A DNA stretch of 64,000 nucleotides from an uncultured Eubacteriales bacterium (GTDB taxonomy: Bacteria; Bacillota; Clostridia; Lachnospirales; Lachnospiraceae). Of this stretch, positions 1-8,021 are shown piece after piece; the stretch's first letter is position 1, and the number at the start of each line of letters is the position of its first letter. The notes under the pieces are model-generated. The model was not told the DNA's origin, searched no databases, and worked only from the letters and a program-made list of their open reading frames with translations. The stretch is from the NCBI GenBank assembly GCA_949292795.1, contig CASFBR010000130.1, positions 1-64,000 on the forward strand. Reading direction: 5' to 3'. Position numbers and translations under genes: made by a program.

Positions 1-29
1 CCAACCTGTAAAATTTTGTCCAGTGTCAT
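1..29 (-). CDS. 5' end of an unidentified gene running off the window
   Basis: On the minus strand a GGGAGG ribosome site is followed about seven bases later by ATG and nine open codons (MTLDKILQV) up to the window edge. The ribosome site and the open frame make a real start likely. The fragment is too short to assign. It is divergent from the small gene at 239. Confidence 0.55.
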
Positions 30-238
30 TATAAAACCTCCCAATCGTGTTGTACTTTATATCTTTATTATAATTGAAGCCGATAAAATTTCCCGGGCAA
101 ATATGTGATAAAAAAACGACAGATAAGCTCTTGGACCGTTACCGGCGGCATCGGCCGCAGCCCGGTCATTGTAACCTGAAAAAAAGTGTGCTATACTGTT
201 TCGGGTAATATAAGACTTTCTATGAAAGCGGGGTGAAA

Positions 239-484
239 ATGGTGAGTGTAATTGAGTTTCGTATGGAACGTCCGGGACTTGTGAAGGTGGGCGATGAAGT
301 GGAGGTACGGGAATCGGTGTTAAAAACACTTCAGGGCACGATGTATTACTATACGATACATCCGGCAGTCGCCATGTCCGGTAACATTCCGGCCAAAGAC
401 CGGCTTACCAGCGCCCGCGGCGTTGTCACTAAAATTGAAGATCATGAAAGCCTGTGGACGGTTTATTGTGAATTTGACGGCTAG
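239..484 (+). CDS. small hypothetical protein, 81 aa
   Basis: I do not recognise the family. The protein has alternating beta-like stretches (EVEVRESVL, MYYYTIHPAVAM, RGVVTKIED, LWTVYCEFDG) and no signal peptide or membrane segment, so it looks like a small folded cytoplasmic protein. ATG at 239 is preferred over the in-frame GTG at 233 because GAAAGCGGGG lies just upstream at a better distance. A TATACT-like box lies near 192. The gene stands alone, divergent from the partial gene at the left edge and convergent with the gene at 682. Coding is likely from the ribosome site and composition, but the function is unknown. Confidence 0.55.
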   Translation: MVSVIEFRMERPGLVKVGDEVEVRESVLKTLQGTMYYYTIHPAVAMSGNIPAKDRLTSARGVVTKIEDHESLWTVYCEFDG

Positions 485-602
485 CGCTGGCGTACAAAAG
501 GCAGAACGCTTGTTGCAGACAAAAATCCGTCCGGCCGTATTCATCTGAAAATAAACGCGGCGGTATACGCGCAGCAGCCGTGTGCGTATGCAGGGCGTCC
601 GG

Positions 603-660
603 GGACATACGCACAGGCTGTTTGGACGTACGCACAGGTTACCAAAGGACATACGCAAAG
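603..660. repeat. three short direct repeats between genes
   Basis: GGACATACGCACAGG (603-617), GGACGTACGCACAGG (624-638) and GGACATACGCAAAG (647-660) recur at 21-23 base spacing in the gap between two convergent genes. No gene or terminator with a clear T-run is visible here. Confidence 0.6.
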
Positions 661-681
661 ACCGGCTGCAAAAGAGTGTAC

Positions 682-1401
682 TTATTTTTTGAGTGTGCTG
701 CGCAGAGATTCAAAAAGCGCCAGTTGCTCCGGCGTGAGCAGGCTTTTGAGCTGCTCCTCGCTGCTGTGGGCTGTCTGGGCGCCGCTTATGTGCTCCTGCG
801 GCGGCGGGGAAGCGCCGCGGGGATTGCCGGCAGCCTGTGACGTCTGGCTGTTCCATGCCTGCATGAGCTGATTGAATTTATTCATATCAAAGTTTTTAAG
901 CATCTCCGGATTCAGAGTTTTTTGAACATCCGGAGGAATATGCTTTAATATCTGATCTAATTGCTGAGATGGCTGCATCGGATCACCTCCATTGGGATCA
1001 TGAGAAGAATCGTGAGAACCGTCAGGCTTCATGGCATCCAGCAGATGCTTCAGGGCAGGATTATTTTCCATATCCCGAAACTTTTCATAAAAATGTCCGA
1101 GCTTCAGGATATTTAAAAGCCGGTCGATCATGGCGCCCTCGTTTCCGTCACAATATTTTCTCAGATCGGTCAGCATTTCTTCCGGTGATGGGCGCCGGCT
1201 TGTGATGCCGCAGGCTTTAAGCTTTGCAGGCTTAAGCTGTTGTATCGTATTTTGCAGCTCTATAAAACGCGCGGCCAGAGCCATGGGCCTGGCGGCTTCA
1301 GGCTGCATATAAGGGAGCGCGGCTTTGATCATTTGTGACAGATTATTAAAGGTCTGCTCATCCAGAGGGGTGAGCCGCGGTGGCTGGCTGACGGTTATCA
1401 C
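682..1401 (-). CDS. hypothetical protein, 239 aa, helical and Met/Gln/Pro-rich
   Basis: No family is recognised. The N-terminal 100 residues are predicted helical by eye (repeated Leu/Ala with charged faces). Residues around 120-150 are a polar linker rich in Asp, Gly, Ser and Gln, and a second helical region near 150-185 (repeated PxxL/NPEMLKNF patterns) is followed by another polar linker and a helical tail ending in LESLRSTLKK. There is no signal peptide and there are no membrane segments. The start is uncertain: GTG at 1401 has an AAAGGAT directly upstream at very short spacing, and a later Met (residue 24) is possible. The gene is monocistronic, and divergent from the small gene at 1511. 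Confidence 0.6.
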   Translation of the reverse strand: MITVSQPPRLTPLDEQTFNNLSQMIKAALPYMQPEAARPMALAARFIELQNTIQQLKPAKLKACGITSRRPSPEEMLTDLRKYCDGNEGAMIDRLLNILKLGHFYEKFRDMENNPALKHLLDAMKPDGSHDSSHDPNGGDPMQPSQQLDQILKHIPPDVQKTLNPEMLKNFDMNKFNQLMQAWNSQTSQAAGNPRGASPPPQEHISGAQTAHSSEEQLKSLLTPEQLALFESLRSTLKK

Positions 1402-1510
1402 ATCCTTTTTTATGTGGCTTCTCTATATTATATGTTGGCAGAAGGGCAGTATGTTACAAATAAACGCAGCATCATATGATAGAATAAAGATGTGTTTGGA
1501 GTGAGCGCGT

Positions 1511-1693
1511 ATGAAGTCGCCGCTGTTTGGCCAGGACGCACAAAAAGGGCGTCGCAGGCCTTTGCCAGAGCCTAAAAAGCCTTTGCCGGAGGATATGGGG
1601 CACGGCCCCGGGGACTGTCTTATTGAGGAAGAAGATACGATCTATGAGGTTGATCTGGAATGTATTCAGAAAAAACAGAGAAATCAACGATAA
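1511..1693 (+). CDS. small hypothetical protein, 60 aa
   Basis: ATG follows GGAGTGAGCGCGT, a plausible ribosome site. The protein is basic and proline-rich at the start (RRRPLPEPKKPLPED) and then acidic (IEEEDTIYEVDLEC), ending in KKQRNQR. It has no membrane segment. A GC-rich inverted stretch (CCGCCCGGAAGATTCCGGGCGG) just downstream could end the transcript. Family and role are unknown, and because it is short it could be a chance frame. Confidence 0.4.
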   Translation: MKSPLFGQDAQKGRRRPLPEPKKPLPEDMGHGPGDCLIEEEDTIYEVDLECIQKKQRNQR

Positions 1694-1746
1694 AAAGCAG
1701 CCGCCCGGAAGATTCCGGGCGGCCGCCGTTTAAAAGGGATGGACGC

Positions 1747-1968
1747 TCAGCCGCAGAAGCCATTGCCGCCGCAGCAGCACAGAAGCAGTAAAATAAGGAT
1801 GATGCAGCTGCAGTCATCGCCGGTGGAAAGGAAGTTTCCGCTGCCGCCGCATCCGCCGCAGCAGAATAAAAGGATAATGATCCAAAGCCAGGAATTACCT
1901 CCTGCCCGATTGTCAACTCCACATCCACAGTCATTGTTGCAACAGCTCGTTGCTGCTAAATCACTCAT
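1747..1968 (-). CDS. high-cysteine glycine-rich small membrane protein, 73 aa
   Basis: The protein starts MSDLAATSCCNNDCGCG and carries two hydrophobic stretches (WLWIIILLFCC near residues 28-37 and CIILILLLLCCC near 55-65), each flanked by Cys/Gly clusters. I count 15 or more cysteines. ATG at 1968 is preceded by CAGGAGGAAC, a strong ribosome site, which sets the start. This matches the pattern of proteins that automatic pipelines label 'chorion class high-cysteine HCB protein 13' in Lachnospiraceae; their function is unknown to me. A related protein lies at 36590-36814. The paired hydrophobic/Cys modules suggest a membrane-embedded, perhaps metal- or disulfide-stabilised peptide, but that is inference. 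Confidence 0.75.
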   Translation of the reverse strand: MSDLAATSCCNNDCGCGVDNRAGGNSWLWIIILLFCCGGCGGSGNFLSTGDDCSCIILILLLLCCCGGNGFCG

Positions 1969-2085
1969 GATTTGTTCCTCCTGAACTTGCTTTTGATTTA
2001 TACTATGCACCGTCCGTGAAATGTGCCACAAACTTTTTTGTGCGGAGATGCGATGCGGGCGTTTGTGCAGGGAAAGGAGACATTT

Positions 2086-2652
2086 ATGTTTTTTGGAAAG
2101 CGTATGGTAGACATTTACCATGATTTAATGAAAGATTATATTCATGCCGGCGATACGGCGGTGGACGGTACGGCCGGAAACGGCCATGATGCGGAATTTC
2201 TATGCCGGCTTGTGGGCGATGAAGGCTGCGTTCATATTTTTGATATTCAGCAGCAGGCCATTAATGCCACGAAAGCCCGGCTGGAAGCGGCGGGACTTCA
2301 AAAACCGGCCCGGCTTCATCTGGATTCCCATGCGCACCTGGACCGGTATGTAGACGGCCCCATCGCCGGCTTTTGTTTTAATCTCGGCTACCTGCCCGGA
2401 GGCGATGTGCATGTCGTTACCAATGCTTCGACAACGGTTCCGGCCCTGGAAAAATGCCTGAAGGCCCTAAAACCCGGGGGCATCGGCTGCGTTCTCGTTT
2501 ACTATGGCCATCTGGGAGGGCGTGAGGAAATGGAAAATGTCGATGAATTGTTGCATGGTCTTCCCGCAAAAAAATTTGAGGTTTTTACGCTGAAAAACCA
2601 TAATAGAGCCAATCAGCCGCCCATTTTATATATGATCCGGAAGCTTCGATAA
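2086..2652 (+). CDS. mnmM: MnmM/YtqB-like tRNA wobble-uridine methyltransferase, 188 aa
   Basis: A class I SAM-dependent methyltransferase. DGTAGNGHDAEFL (about residues 28-40) is the SAM-binding loop, followed by an acidic strand end (HIFDIQQQAI). NLGYLPGGD (about 92-100) is the signature of the YtqB/'rRNA methylase' family. In Bacillus subtilis YtqB (MnmM) methylates 5-aminomethyl-2-thiouridine at the wobble position of tRNAs, and I transfer that role by family. The start at 2086 follows GGAAAGGAGA. An upstream in-frame ATG at 2053 lacks a good ribosome site. The length matches the family (about 190 aa). It stands alone, divergent from the high-cysteine gene. Confidence 0.8.
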   Translation: MFFGKRMVDIYHDLMKDYIHAGDTAVDGTAGNGHDAEFLCRLVGDEGCVHIFDIQQQAINATKARLEAAGLQKPARLHLDSHAHLDRYVDGPIAGFCFNLGYLPGGDVHVVTNASTTVPALEKCLKALKPGGIGCVLVYYGHLGGREEMENVDELLHGLPAKKFEVFTLKNHNRANQPPILYMIRKLR

Positions 2653-2755
2653 AATTTTCGCTCTCGTCCCGAAACGACAAATAATTCAATCCGTTTATGC
2701 TAAAATATGTAATGCATTAGGAAAACAATAGGATATATGGAGGGAAGATGAGGAT

Positions 2756-2992
2756 ATGCTTGAAGAAACTTATAAGATGACAGAATTGGGATATTCATTA
2801 AAGGAATACCGGATACGAAACAACATCACTCAGCAGGAGCTGGCCAACCTGATCGGAGTCAGCACCAACACGATCCATCTGTGGGAGACAAAGATGTGCC
2901 GTCCGTCTATGGGTTCACTGCTGATTTTATCCGATATTCTGCATGAACCTCTGCTGGACATTATTACCAAATCCAAAAAAATTTATAAATAA
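2756..2992 (+). CDS. XRE-family helix-turn-helix regulator, 78 aa
   Basis: The protein is almost only a Cro/C1-type DNA-binding domain: LKEYRIRNNITQQELANLIGV, then STNTIHLWETKMCRPSMGSLLILSDIL, is the typical five-helix layout with TQQELA as helix 2 and VSTNTIHLWE as the recognition helix. No effector domain follows. A GGAGGG ribosome site lies upstream of the chosen ATG, and the internal Met at residue 8 is a possible alternative start. It stands alone between the methyltransferase and the nucleotidyltransferase, so its target is not evident. Confidence 0.85.
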   Translation: MLEETYKMTELGYSLKEYRIRNNITQQELANLIGVSTNTIHLWETKMCRPSMGSLLILSDILHEPLLDIITKSKKIYK

Positions 2993-3123
2993 TGCCAGAG
3001 GGATAGTATTCATCCGAAAGATGCATTATAATAATGGGAGCAGAGCCGGCGGGCCTGCTTTAATGGCAGAGCTGCCGGGGTATGCGGATGAATATGTCTG
3101 ATCGAGGAAGGAATGAATACACG

Positions 3124-4056
3124 ATGGAACAACCAGTACTGGTCATTATGGCCGCCGGCATGGGAAGCCGGTATGGCGGTCTTAAGCAGATCGATCCGCT
3201 CAACGAACAGGGTGATATAATTATCGATTTTTCAATATACGATGCCATGAGAGCCGGATTTAAAAAAGTCATCTTTATTATTAAAAAAGCGCTGGAAAAG
3301 GATTTCAGAGAAAAGGTGGGCGATAAAGTATCGGCCTATATGGATGTAGAGTATGTGTACCAGGAGCCGGACACATTGCCGGAGGGCTTTACCGTTCCCG
3401 CGGAGCGTGTAAAGCCGTGGGGAACCGGACATGCGATCTTAAGCTGTATGGGCCGCATCCATGGGCCCTTTGCGGTAATCAATGCCGATGATTATTATGG
3501 TCCCCATGCCTTTTTAATGATTTACGATTATCTGATGTCACATCCGGATGACGATACATACCGCTATGCCATGGTTGGCTACCAGGTGGAAAATACGCTG
3601 ACAGAGTTCGGCCATGTATCCCGCGGGGTATGTACGACGAATGAGCGCGGGCAGCTTCTGGGCATCTGTGAACGTACGCATATTGAAAAACGCGGTGAAG
3701 GCGCTGTGTATACCGAGGACGGAGGCCAGACATGGCTGCCGGTTTCAAAAGGAAGCATCGTATCGATGAATATGTGGGGCTTTAATGAAAGTATCCTTCG
3801 GGAGCTGGCCGCACGTTTCCCTGCTTTTTTAGAGCATGGGCTTAAGACGGACCCGCTTAAGTGTGAATATTTCCTGCCAAATGTTGTCGGTGAGCTTCTT
3901 AAAGAGAAAAAAGCATCCGTGCAGGTGCTTCCGTCTGAGGACCGCTGGTATGGCGTAACTTACCGGGAGGATAAGCCGGTAGTTGTACAGGCGATCCGCA
4001 GGATGAAGCAATGTGGGCTGTACCCGGAGATTTTGTGGCCGCCGGTAAAAGGCTGA
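3124..4056 (+). CDS. sugar-1-phosphate nucleotidyltransferase family protein, 310 aa
   Basis: The N-terminus (VLVIMAAGMGSRYGGLKQIDPL) is the nucleotide-binding signature of NTP-transferases (consensus AAGxGxRxxPLT, here with GGLKQ as in UTP:glucose-1-phosphate uridylyltransferase relatives). VINADDYYG (about residues 118-126) carries the metal-binding Asp. WGTGHAILSC is also typical. These enzymes condense an NTP with a sugar 1-phosphate to give a nucleotide sugar. The substrate cannot be fixed, because this sub-family in Clostridia is often annotated only as nucleotidyltransferase. The start at 3124 lies 12 bases after GGAAGG. It stands alone, convergent with the subtilase gene. Confidence 0.75.
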   Translation: MEQPVLVIMAAGMGSRYGGLKQIDPLNEQGDIIIDFSIYDAMRAGFKKVIFIIKKALEKDFREKVGDKVSAYMDVEYVYQEPDTLPEGFTVPAERVKPWGTGHAILSCMGRIHGPFAVINADDYYGPHAFLMIYDYLMSHPDDDTYRYAMVGYQVENTLTEFGHVSRGVCTTNERGQLLGICERTHIEKRGEGAVYTEDGGQTWLPVSKGSIVSMNMWGFNESILRELAARFPAFLEHGLKTDPLKCEYFLPNVVGELLKEKKASVQVLPSEDRWYGVTYREDKPVVVQAIRRMKQCGLYPEILWPPVKG

Positions 4057-4128
4057 CGGGTATAAAAGACAGATGGAATAAAAGACGGACGGGTATAAAA
4101 GACAGATGGAATGAAAGACGGACGGGTG
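4055..4128. repeat. 33-base tandem repeat, 2.3 copies
   Basis: Unit 1 (4055-4087) and unit 2 (4088-4120) differ at a single base, and a third copy is cut after eight bases. The repeat begins at the stop codon of the nucleotidyltransferase gene. Confidence 0.85.
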
Positions 4129-4130
4129 TA

Positions 4131-4160
4131 CGGCCGCCTGCAAATTAAAGCAGGCGGCCG
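4131..4160. terminator. hairpin between convergent genes
   Basis: CGGCCGCCTGC (4131-4141) pairs perfectly with GCAGGCGGCCG (4150-4160) and spans the stop codon of the subtilase gene. Neither side has a clear T-run, so use as a bidirectional terminator is likely but not certain. Confidence 0.5.
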
Positions 4161-5050
4161 AGATTAATCATGCCCCATCCCTGGCGGTTGGCAGAAAAGC
4201 CGAGATCATCACAGGTGGCGCGCAGCTTAAGCTTCACCTCTTTGTTTGTCATATCCGGGGATTTTTCCAGCAGCAGGGCGATGCAGCCGGTGACAATGGC
4301 TGTGGACATTGACGTGCCGCTGCGGCTGACGTAAGTTATTCCCTTTTCCGGCTGATTGCCGCAGGAAATAATATCGGAACCCGGAGCGATGACATCGGGC
4401 TTTTGGATACATTCCCTTGTGGGGCCCCGTCCGGAATAGGAGCGTATGCGCTGCCCGTGGATAAAGACATGACGGTCATCATCGGCAGCGCCGACGGTGA
4501 TGATCTTGCGGCTGATACCCGGAGAGGTGACAGACATTGGCGCGGGGCCGTTGTTTCCGGCAGCGGCGACGACGATGAGACCGGCGTCCCACGCTTCATT
4601 GACGCCGCGGACGAGCACAGAATCCTCGCTGACCGGCTCTTTTGTGTCTGTGCCGACCGAAATGTTTAAAATGCGCGTTTGGTAGCGCGCCTTTGTGTCA
4701 ATGACCCACCGGATCGCCTCAAGTATGGACGGGATATTGCCGTTTCCGTGACGGTCGAGTATTTTTCCTACGATCAGATGGCTGTCCGGCGCGATACCGC
4801 AGTATTTGCCGCGGGAGGCAAAGCCGCTGCCGCTGCAGATGCCGCATATATGTGTCCCGTGGCCGTGATCATCATAGGGAAAGGTGCGCCGGCCGATAAA
4901 ATCAGAAAATGCGGCGATACGGCTTTGGGGGAGCATAAAATCGGGGTGCGGGCAGATGCCTGTATCTAAAACAGCAATACCCACGCCTTTTCCGGTGAAA
5001 TTTCGCGCGGCGGGAGCATTTCTGTGGATATTTGAACGAACGTTATTCAT
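4145..5050 (-). CDS. S8 subtilase-family serine peptidase without signal peptide, 301 aa
   Basis: The complete catalytic triad is visible: Asp29 in IAVLDTG, His64 in HGHGTHICG, Ser247 in SGTSMSTA. The oxyanion Asn is in AAAGNNGP (about 162-169). There is no N-terminal signal peptide or prodomain; only about 20 residues precede the first strand. This fits intracellular or AprX-like subtilases rather than secreted subtilisin. The fold ends normally at about 300 aa with GWGMINLGRLL. No strong ribosome site is seen before the ATG at 5050. It is monocistronic, and divergent from icd. The substrate is unknown. Confidence 0.9.
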   Translation of the reverse strand: MNNVRSNIHRNAPAARNFTGKGVGIAVLDTGICPHPDFMLPQSRIAAFSDFIGRRTFPYDDHGHGTHICGICSGSGFASRGKYCGIAPDSHLIVGKILDRHGNGNIPSILEAIRWVIDTKARYQTRILNISVGTDTKEPVSEDSVLVRGVNEAWDAGLIVVAAAGNNGPAPMSVTSPGISRKIITVGAADDDRHVFIHGQRIRSYSGRGPTRECIQKPDVIAPGSDIISCGNQPEKGITYVSRSGTSMSTAIVTGCIALLLEKSPDMTNKEVKLKLRATCDDLGFSANRQGWGMINLGRLL

Positions 5051-5100
5051 GTCAGACTCTTTTTGTTTTCAGTGTATTCCCGACGGCGGTAAATGTGTGC

Positions 5101-5137
5101 TTGAAATCTGGCCCAAAATGGTATACAATTATACAAT
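5101..5137 (+). promoter_or_regulatory. icd promoter overlapped by a GntR-type operator
   Basis: TTGAAA (5101-5106), 17 bases, TACAAT (5124-5129) form a sigma-A-type promoter. The 16-mer GTATACAATTATACAA (5121-5136) covers the -10 box. Its exact reverse complement covers the -10 of the citrate synthase promoter at 6551-6566. GTATAC-centred sites are typical of FadR-subfamily (FCD) GntR regulators, and one is encoded at 8022. Confidence 0.7.
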
Positions 5138-5200
5138 AAGCTGTTTAGTGCAGAATATGTGCAATATTACGGAAAAAGGATGAAAATCAAGGAGGCAATC

Positions 5201-6409
5201 ATGGAAAAAATTAAGATGACGACACCGCTGGTGGAGATGGACGGCGACGAGATGACCCGTATTTTATGGCAGTATATTAAAGATGAGCTTCTGCTGCCCT
5301 ATATTGACCTGAACACGGAATATTATGACCTTGGCCTTGAAAAGCGCAATGAAACGGATGACCAGGTAACCGTGGATTCCGCTCTGGCAACAAAGAAATA
5401 TGGCGTTGCTGTAAAGTGCGCGACGATTACGCCCAATGCGGCCCGTGTCAAGGAGTATAATTTAAAAGAGATGTGGAAGAGTCCCAACGGGACGATCCGT
5501 GCAATTCTTGACGGAACCGTTTTCCGTGCTCCGATTGTTGTGAAAGGTATCGAGCCTTGTGTAAAGAACTGGAAAAAGCCTATTACCATTGCCAGACATG
5601 CCTATGGCGATGTGTACAAGGGCTCTGAAATGAAGATTCCGGGACCGGGAAAGGTTGAGCTTGTCTATACGGATGAAAACGGCAATGAGACACGGGAGCT
5701 TGTCCATGATTTTACCGGTGCCGGTATTGTTCAGGGTATGCACAACATTAATAAATCCATCGAGAGCTTTGCAAGAAGCTGCTTTAATTATGCGCTGGAT
5801 ACAAAGCAGGACCTCTGGTTTGCGACAAAGGACACGATCTCAAAAAAATATGACCATACATTTAAAGACATTTTCCAGGAGATTTACGATCAGGAATATG
5901 CAGCAAAGTTTGAGGCCGCTGGCATTGAATATTTCTATACACTGATCGATGATGCCGTAGCCCGTGTGATGAAGTCCGAGGGCGGCTATATATGGGCATG
6001 CAAAAACTATGACGGCGATGTGATGAGTGATATGATTTCTTCTGCTTTCGGCTCTTTGGCGATGATGACCAGCGTATTAGTATCTCCGGACGGCTATTAT
6101 GAATATGAAGCGGCCCATGGAACGGTACAGCGCCATTATTATAAGCATCTGGCCGGCGAGGAGACCTCCACAAATTCGGTGGCAACGATTTTTGCCTGGA
6201 CCGGCGCTCTGCGCAAGCGCGGCGAGCTGGATGGCAATGAGGCGCTGATGAGCTTTGCGGATAAGCTGGAAAAGGCGACGCTTTCAACGATCGAAGCCGG
6301 AAAAATGACCAAGGACCTTGCATTGATCACAACACTTAAGGATGTGACCGTATTAAACAGCCTTGACTTTATCCGTGCAATCCGCGCGACATTTGACGCT
6401 ATGGCATAA
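5201..6409 (+). CDS. icd: NADP-dependent isocitrate dehydrogenase, 402 aa
   Basis: Oxidatively decarboxylates isocitrate to 2-oxoglutarate. Motifs of the eukaryote-like (type II, homodimeric) class are clear: [37 protein letters not shown], the substrate loop [21 protein letters not shown] (about residues 89-109), and [12 protein letters not shown] with [14 protein letters not shown] near the C-terminus. The length of 402 aa matches the class. ATG at 5201 follows AAGGAGGCAATC; the upstream in-frame ATG at 5159 lacks such a site. With the Re-citrate synthase next door it makes the oxidative branch leading to glutamate. The promoter carries the operator-like site described at 5101. No aconitase gene is present in the window. 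Confidence 0.95.
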   Translation: MEKIKMTTPLVEMDGDEMTRILWQYIKDELLLPYIDLNTEYYDLGLEKRNETDDQVTVDSALATKKYGVAVKCATITPNAARVKEYNLKEMWKSPNGTIRAILDGTVFRAPIVVKGIEPCVKNWKKPITIARHAYGDVYKGSEMKIPGPGKVELVYTDENGNETRELVHDFTGAGIVQGMHNINKSIESFARSCFNYALDTKQDLWFATKDTISKKYDHTFKDIFQEIYDQEYAAKFEAAGIEYFYTLIDDAVARVMKSEGGYIWACKNYDGDVMSDMISSAFGSLAMMTSVLVSPDGYYEYEAAHGTVQRHYYKHLAGEETSTNSVATIFAWTGALRKRGELDGNEALMSFADKLEKATLSTIEAGKMTKDLALITTLKDVTVLNSLDFIRAIRATFDAMA

Positions 6410-6492
6410 AGCACGACCGGCTGATAAAGAGGCCGTCCGGCTGTCCGGCCTGCCGGGAAACAGGAGCGGGCTTCCGGCTGCCATAAATTTAG

Positions 6493-6538
6493 GCTGCACC
6501 GAACTTTTGCACGCAAAGGTTGGGTGCAGCTTTGTTTT
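6493..6538 (+). terminator. intrinsic terminator after icd
   Basis: GCTGCACC (6493-6500) pairs with GGTGCAGC (6523-6530), with further inner pairing (ACTTT with AAGGT), followed by TTTGTTTT. It separates icd from the next promoter, so the two genes are transcribed independently. Confidence 0.85.
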
Positions 6539-6540
6539 GG

Positions 6541-6569
6541 TTGACAAATGTTGTATAATTGTATACAAT
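6541..6569 (+). promoter_or_regulatory. promoter and operator of the citrate synthase-gntR operon
   Basis: TTGACA (6541-6546), 17 bases, TACAAT (6564-6569). The -10 box is part of the perfect palindrome ATTGTATACAAT (6558-6569). The 16-mer TTGTATAATTGTATAC (6551-6566) is the reverse complement of the icd site. Binding here would block RNA polymerase. Confidence 0.75.
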
Positions 6570-6609
6570 AATGCAAATGCTATATTGCGGATGAAGGAGA
6601 TGCTGTGTT

Positions 6610-8004
6610 ATGGATAATCCAAATATCGTGGTGAATCCACATAATAATTTACTGGCTTTTGAAGAACATTTTTATGCATTGCAGGATGTCGAGGAACCAA
6701 ATGTCTACCGGAATCTTTTCCCATATGATGAGATTCCGAAGATCGTGTTTAACCAGAGGGTTGTACCGATGAATATGCCGGAAAAAATCTGGATTACCGA
6801 TACAACATTCCGTGACGGGCAGCAGTCACGCGCCCCGTATACGACGGAACAGATCGTCCGCCTGTATGACTATATGCACAGGCTTGGCGGCCCAAACGGA
6901 ATTATCCGTCAGAGCGAATTTTTCCTGTATAGTGAAAAGGACCGCAACGCTGCCTATAAGTGCATGGAGCGGGGCTATGAATTTCCCGAAGTGACCGCGT
7001 GGATACGCGCCAATAAAAAGGACTTTCAGTTAGTTAAAGATATGGGAATCAAGGAGACCGGTATTTTAGTCAGCTGCTCCGATTATCATATCTTCTATAA
7101 AATGAAGATGTCCAGGCGTCAGGCGCTGGATCATTATCTTAGTGTGGTGCGGGAGTGCCTTGAAACCGGTGTGCGCCCGAGATGCCATCTTGAGGACATT
7201 ACACGTTCAGATATATATGGCTTTGTGATCCCGTTTTGCCTGGAGCTGGAGAAGCTTGGAAAGGAATACGGTATTCCTGTAAAAATCCGGGCCTGCGATA
7301 CAATGGGCTTTGGCGTGAACTTTACAGGGGCGGCCATTCCGAGAAGTGTGCCGGGAATTATTTACGGCCTGTATGCCCACGGCGGCGTTCCTTCGGAAAT
7401 GATCGAATGGCATGGTCATAATGATTTTTACAAGGCCGTGACCAATTCCACGACGGCCTGGCTGTACGGCGCCTGCGGCGTAAACTGTTCGCTGTTTGGT
7501 ATCGGCGAGCGCACCGGAAATACACCGCTTGAAGCGATGGTATTTGAATATGCGCAGCTTAAGGGAACACTTGACGGTATGGACACGACGGTAATTACGG
7601 AGATGGCAGAGTATTATGAGAAGGAAATCGGCTATCAGATTCCGTCCCGTACGCCGTTTGTAGGAAAGAACTTTAACGTGACCCGTGCCGGCATCCATGC
7701 GGACGGACTTTTGAAAAATGAAGAAATTTATAATATTTTTGATACAGAAAAATTCCTGAACCGGCCGGTTTTAGTGGCTGTATCAAATACCTCCGGACTG
7801 GCGGGCATCGCCCACTGGATCAATACCTATTTCAAGCTGTCCGGCGAAGAAGCCATTGCCAAGACAGACCCGGTTGTTGCCCATGTGAAGGAGTGGGTCG
7901 ACAAGGAATATGCCGGAGGGCGCGTGACGGTTCTGACAGACAGCGAATTGCTGGCAGCGATTGACCGTGCCTGCCAGGCCTGTCACAAAACATTAAAACA
8001 TTAA
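6610..8004 (+). CDS. Re-citrate synthase-like / isopropylmalate synthase-family enzyme, 464 aa
   Basis: A DRE-TIM condensing enzyme of the LeuA/HCS family. DTTFRDGQQSRAPYT (about residues 63-77) holds the metal and substrate residues, and the metal-binding HGHND follows around 270. There is no leucine-sensing C-terminal domain of the LeuA type. The family relative with this architecture (long N-terminal lead with VVNPHNNLLAFEEHFY, LEDITRSDIYGFVIPF) is the Re-citrate synthase of Clostridium kluyveri and other anaerobes, which makes citrate from oxaloacetate and acetyl-CoA with Re stereospecificity. Next to icd this is the most economical reading: oxaloacetate to 2-oxoglutarate for glutamate synthesis. 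LeuA or homocitrate synthase activity is the alternative. ATG 6610 follows AAGGAG. Confidence 0.75.
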   Translation: MDNPNIVVNPHNNLLAFEEHFYALQDVEEPNVYRNLFPYDEIPKIVFNQRVVPMNMPEKIWITDTTFRDGQQSRAPYTTEQIVRLYDYMHRLGGPNGIIRQSEFFLYSEKDRNAAYKCMERGYEFPEVTAWIRANKKDFQLVKDMGIKETGILVSCSDYHIFYKMKMSRRQALDHYLSVVRECLETGVRPRCHLEDITRSDIYGFVIPFCLELEKLGKEYGIPVKIRACDTMGFGVNFTGAAIPRSVPGIIYGLYAHGGVPSEMIEWHGHNDFYKAVTNSTTAWLYGACGVNCSLFGIGERTGNTPLEAMVFEYAQLKGTLDGMDTTVITEMAEYYEKEIGYQIPSRTPFVGKNFNVTRAGIHADGLLKNEEIYNIFDTEKFLNRPVLVAVSNTSGLAGIAHWINTYFKLSGEEAIAKTDPVVAHVKEWVDKEYAGGRVTVLTDSELLAAIDRACQACHKTLKH

Positions 8005-8021
8005 GGGAGCGGCGATTGGTT

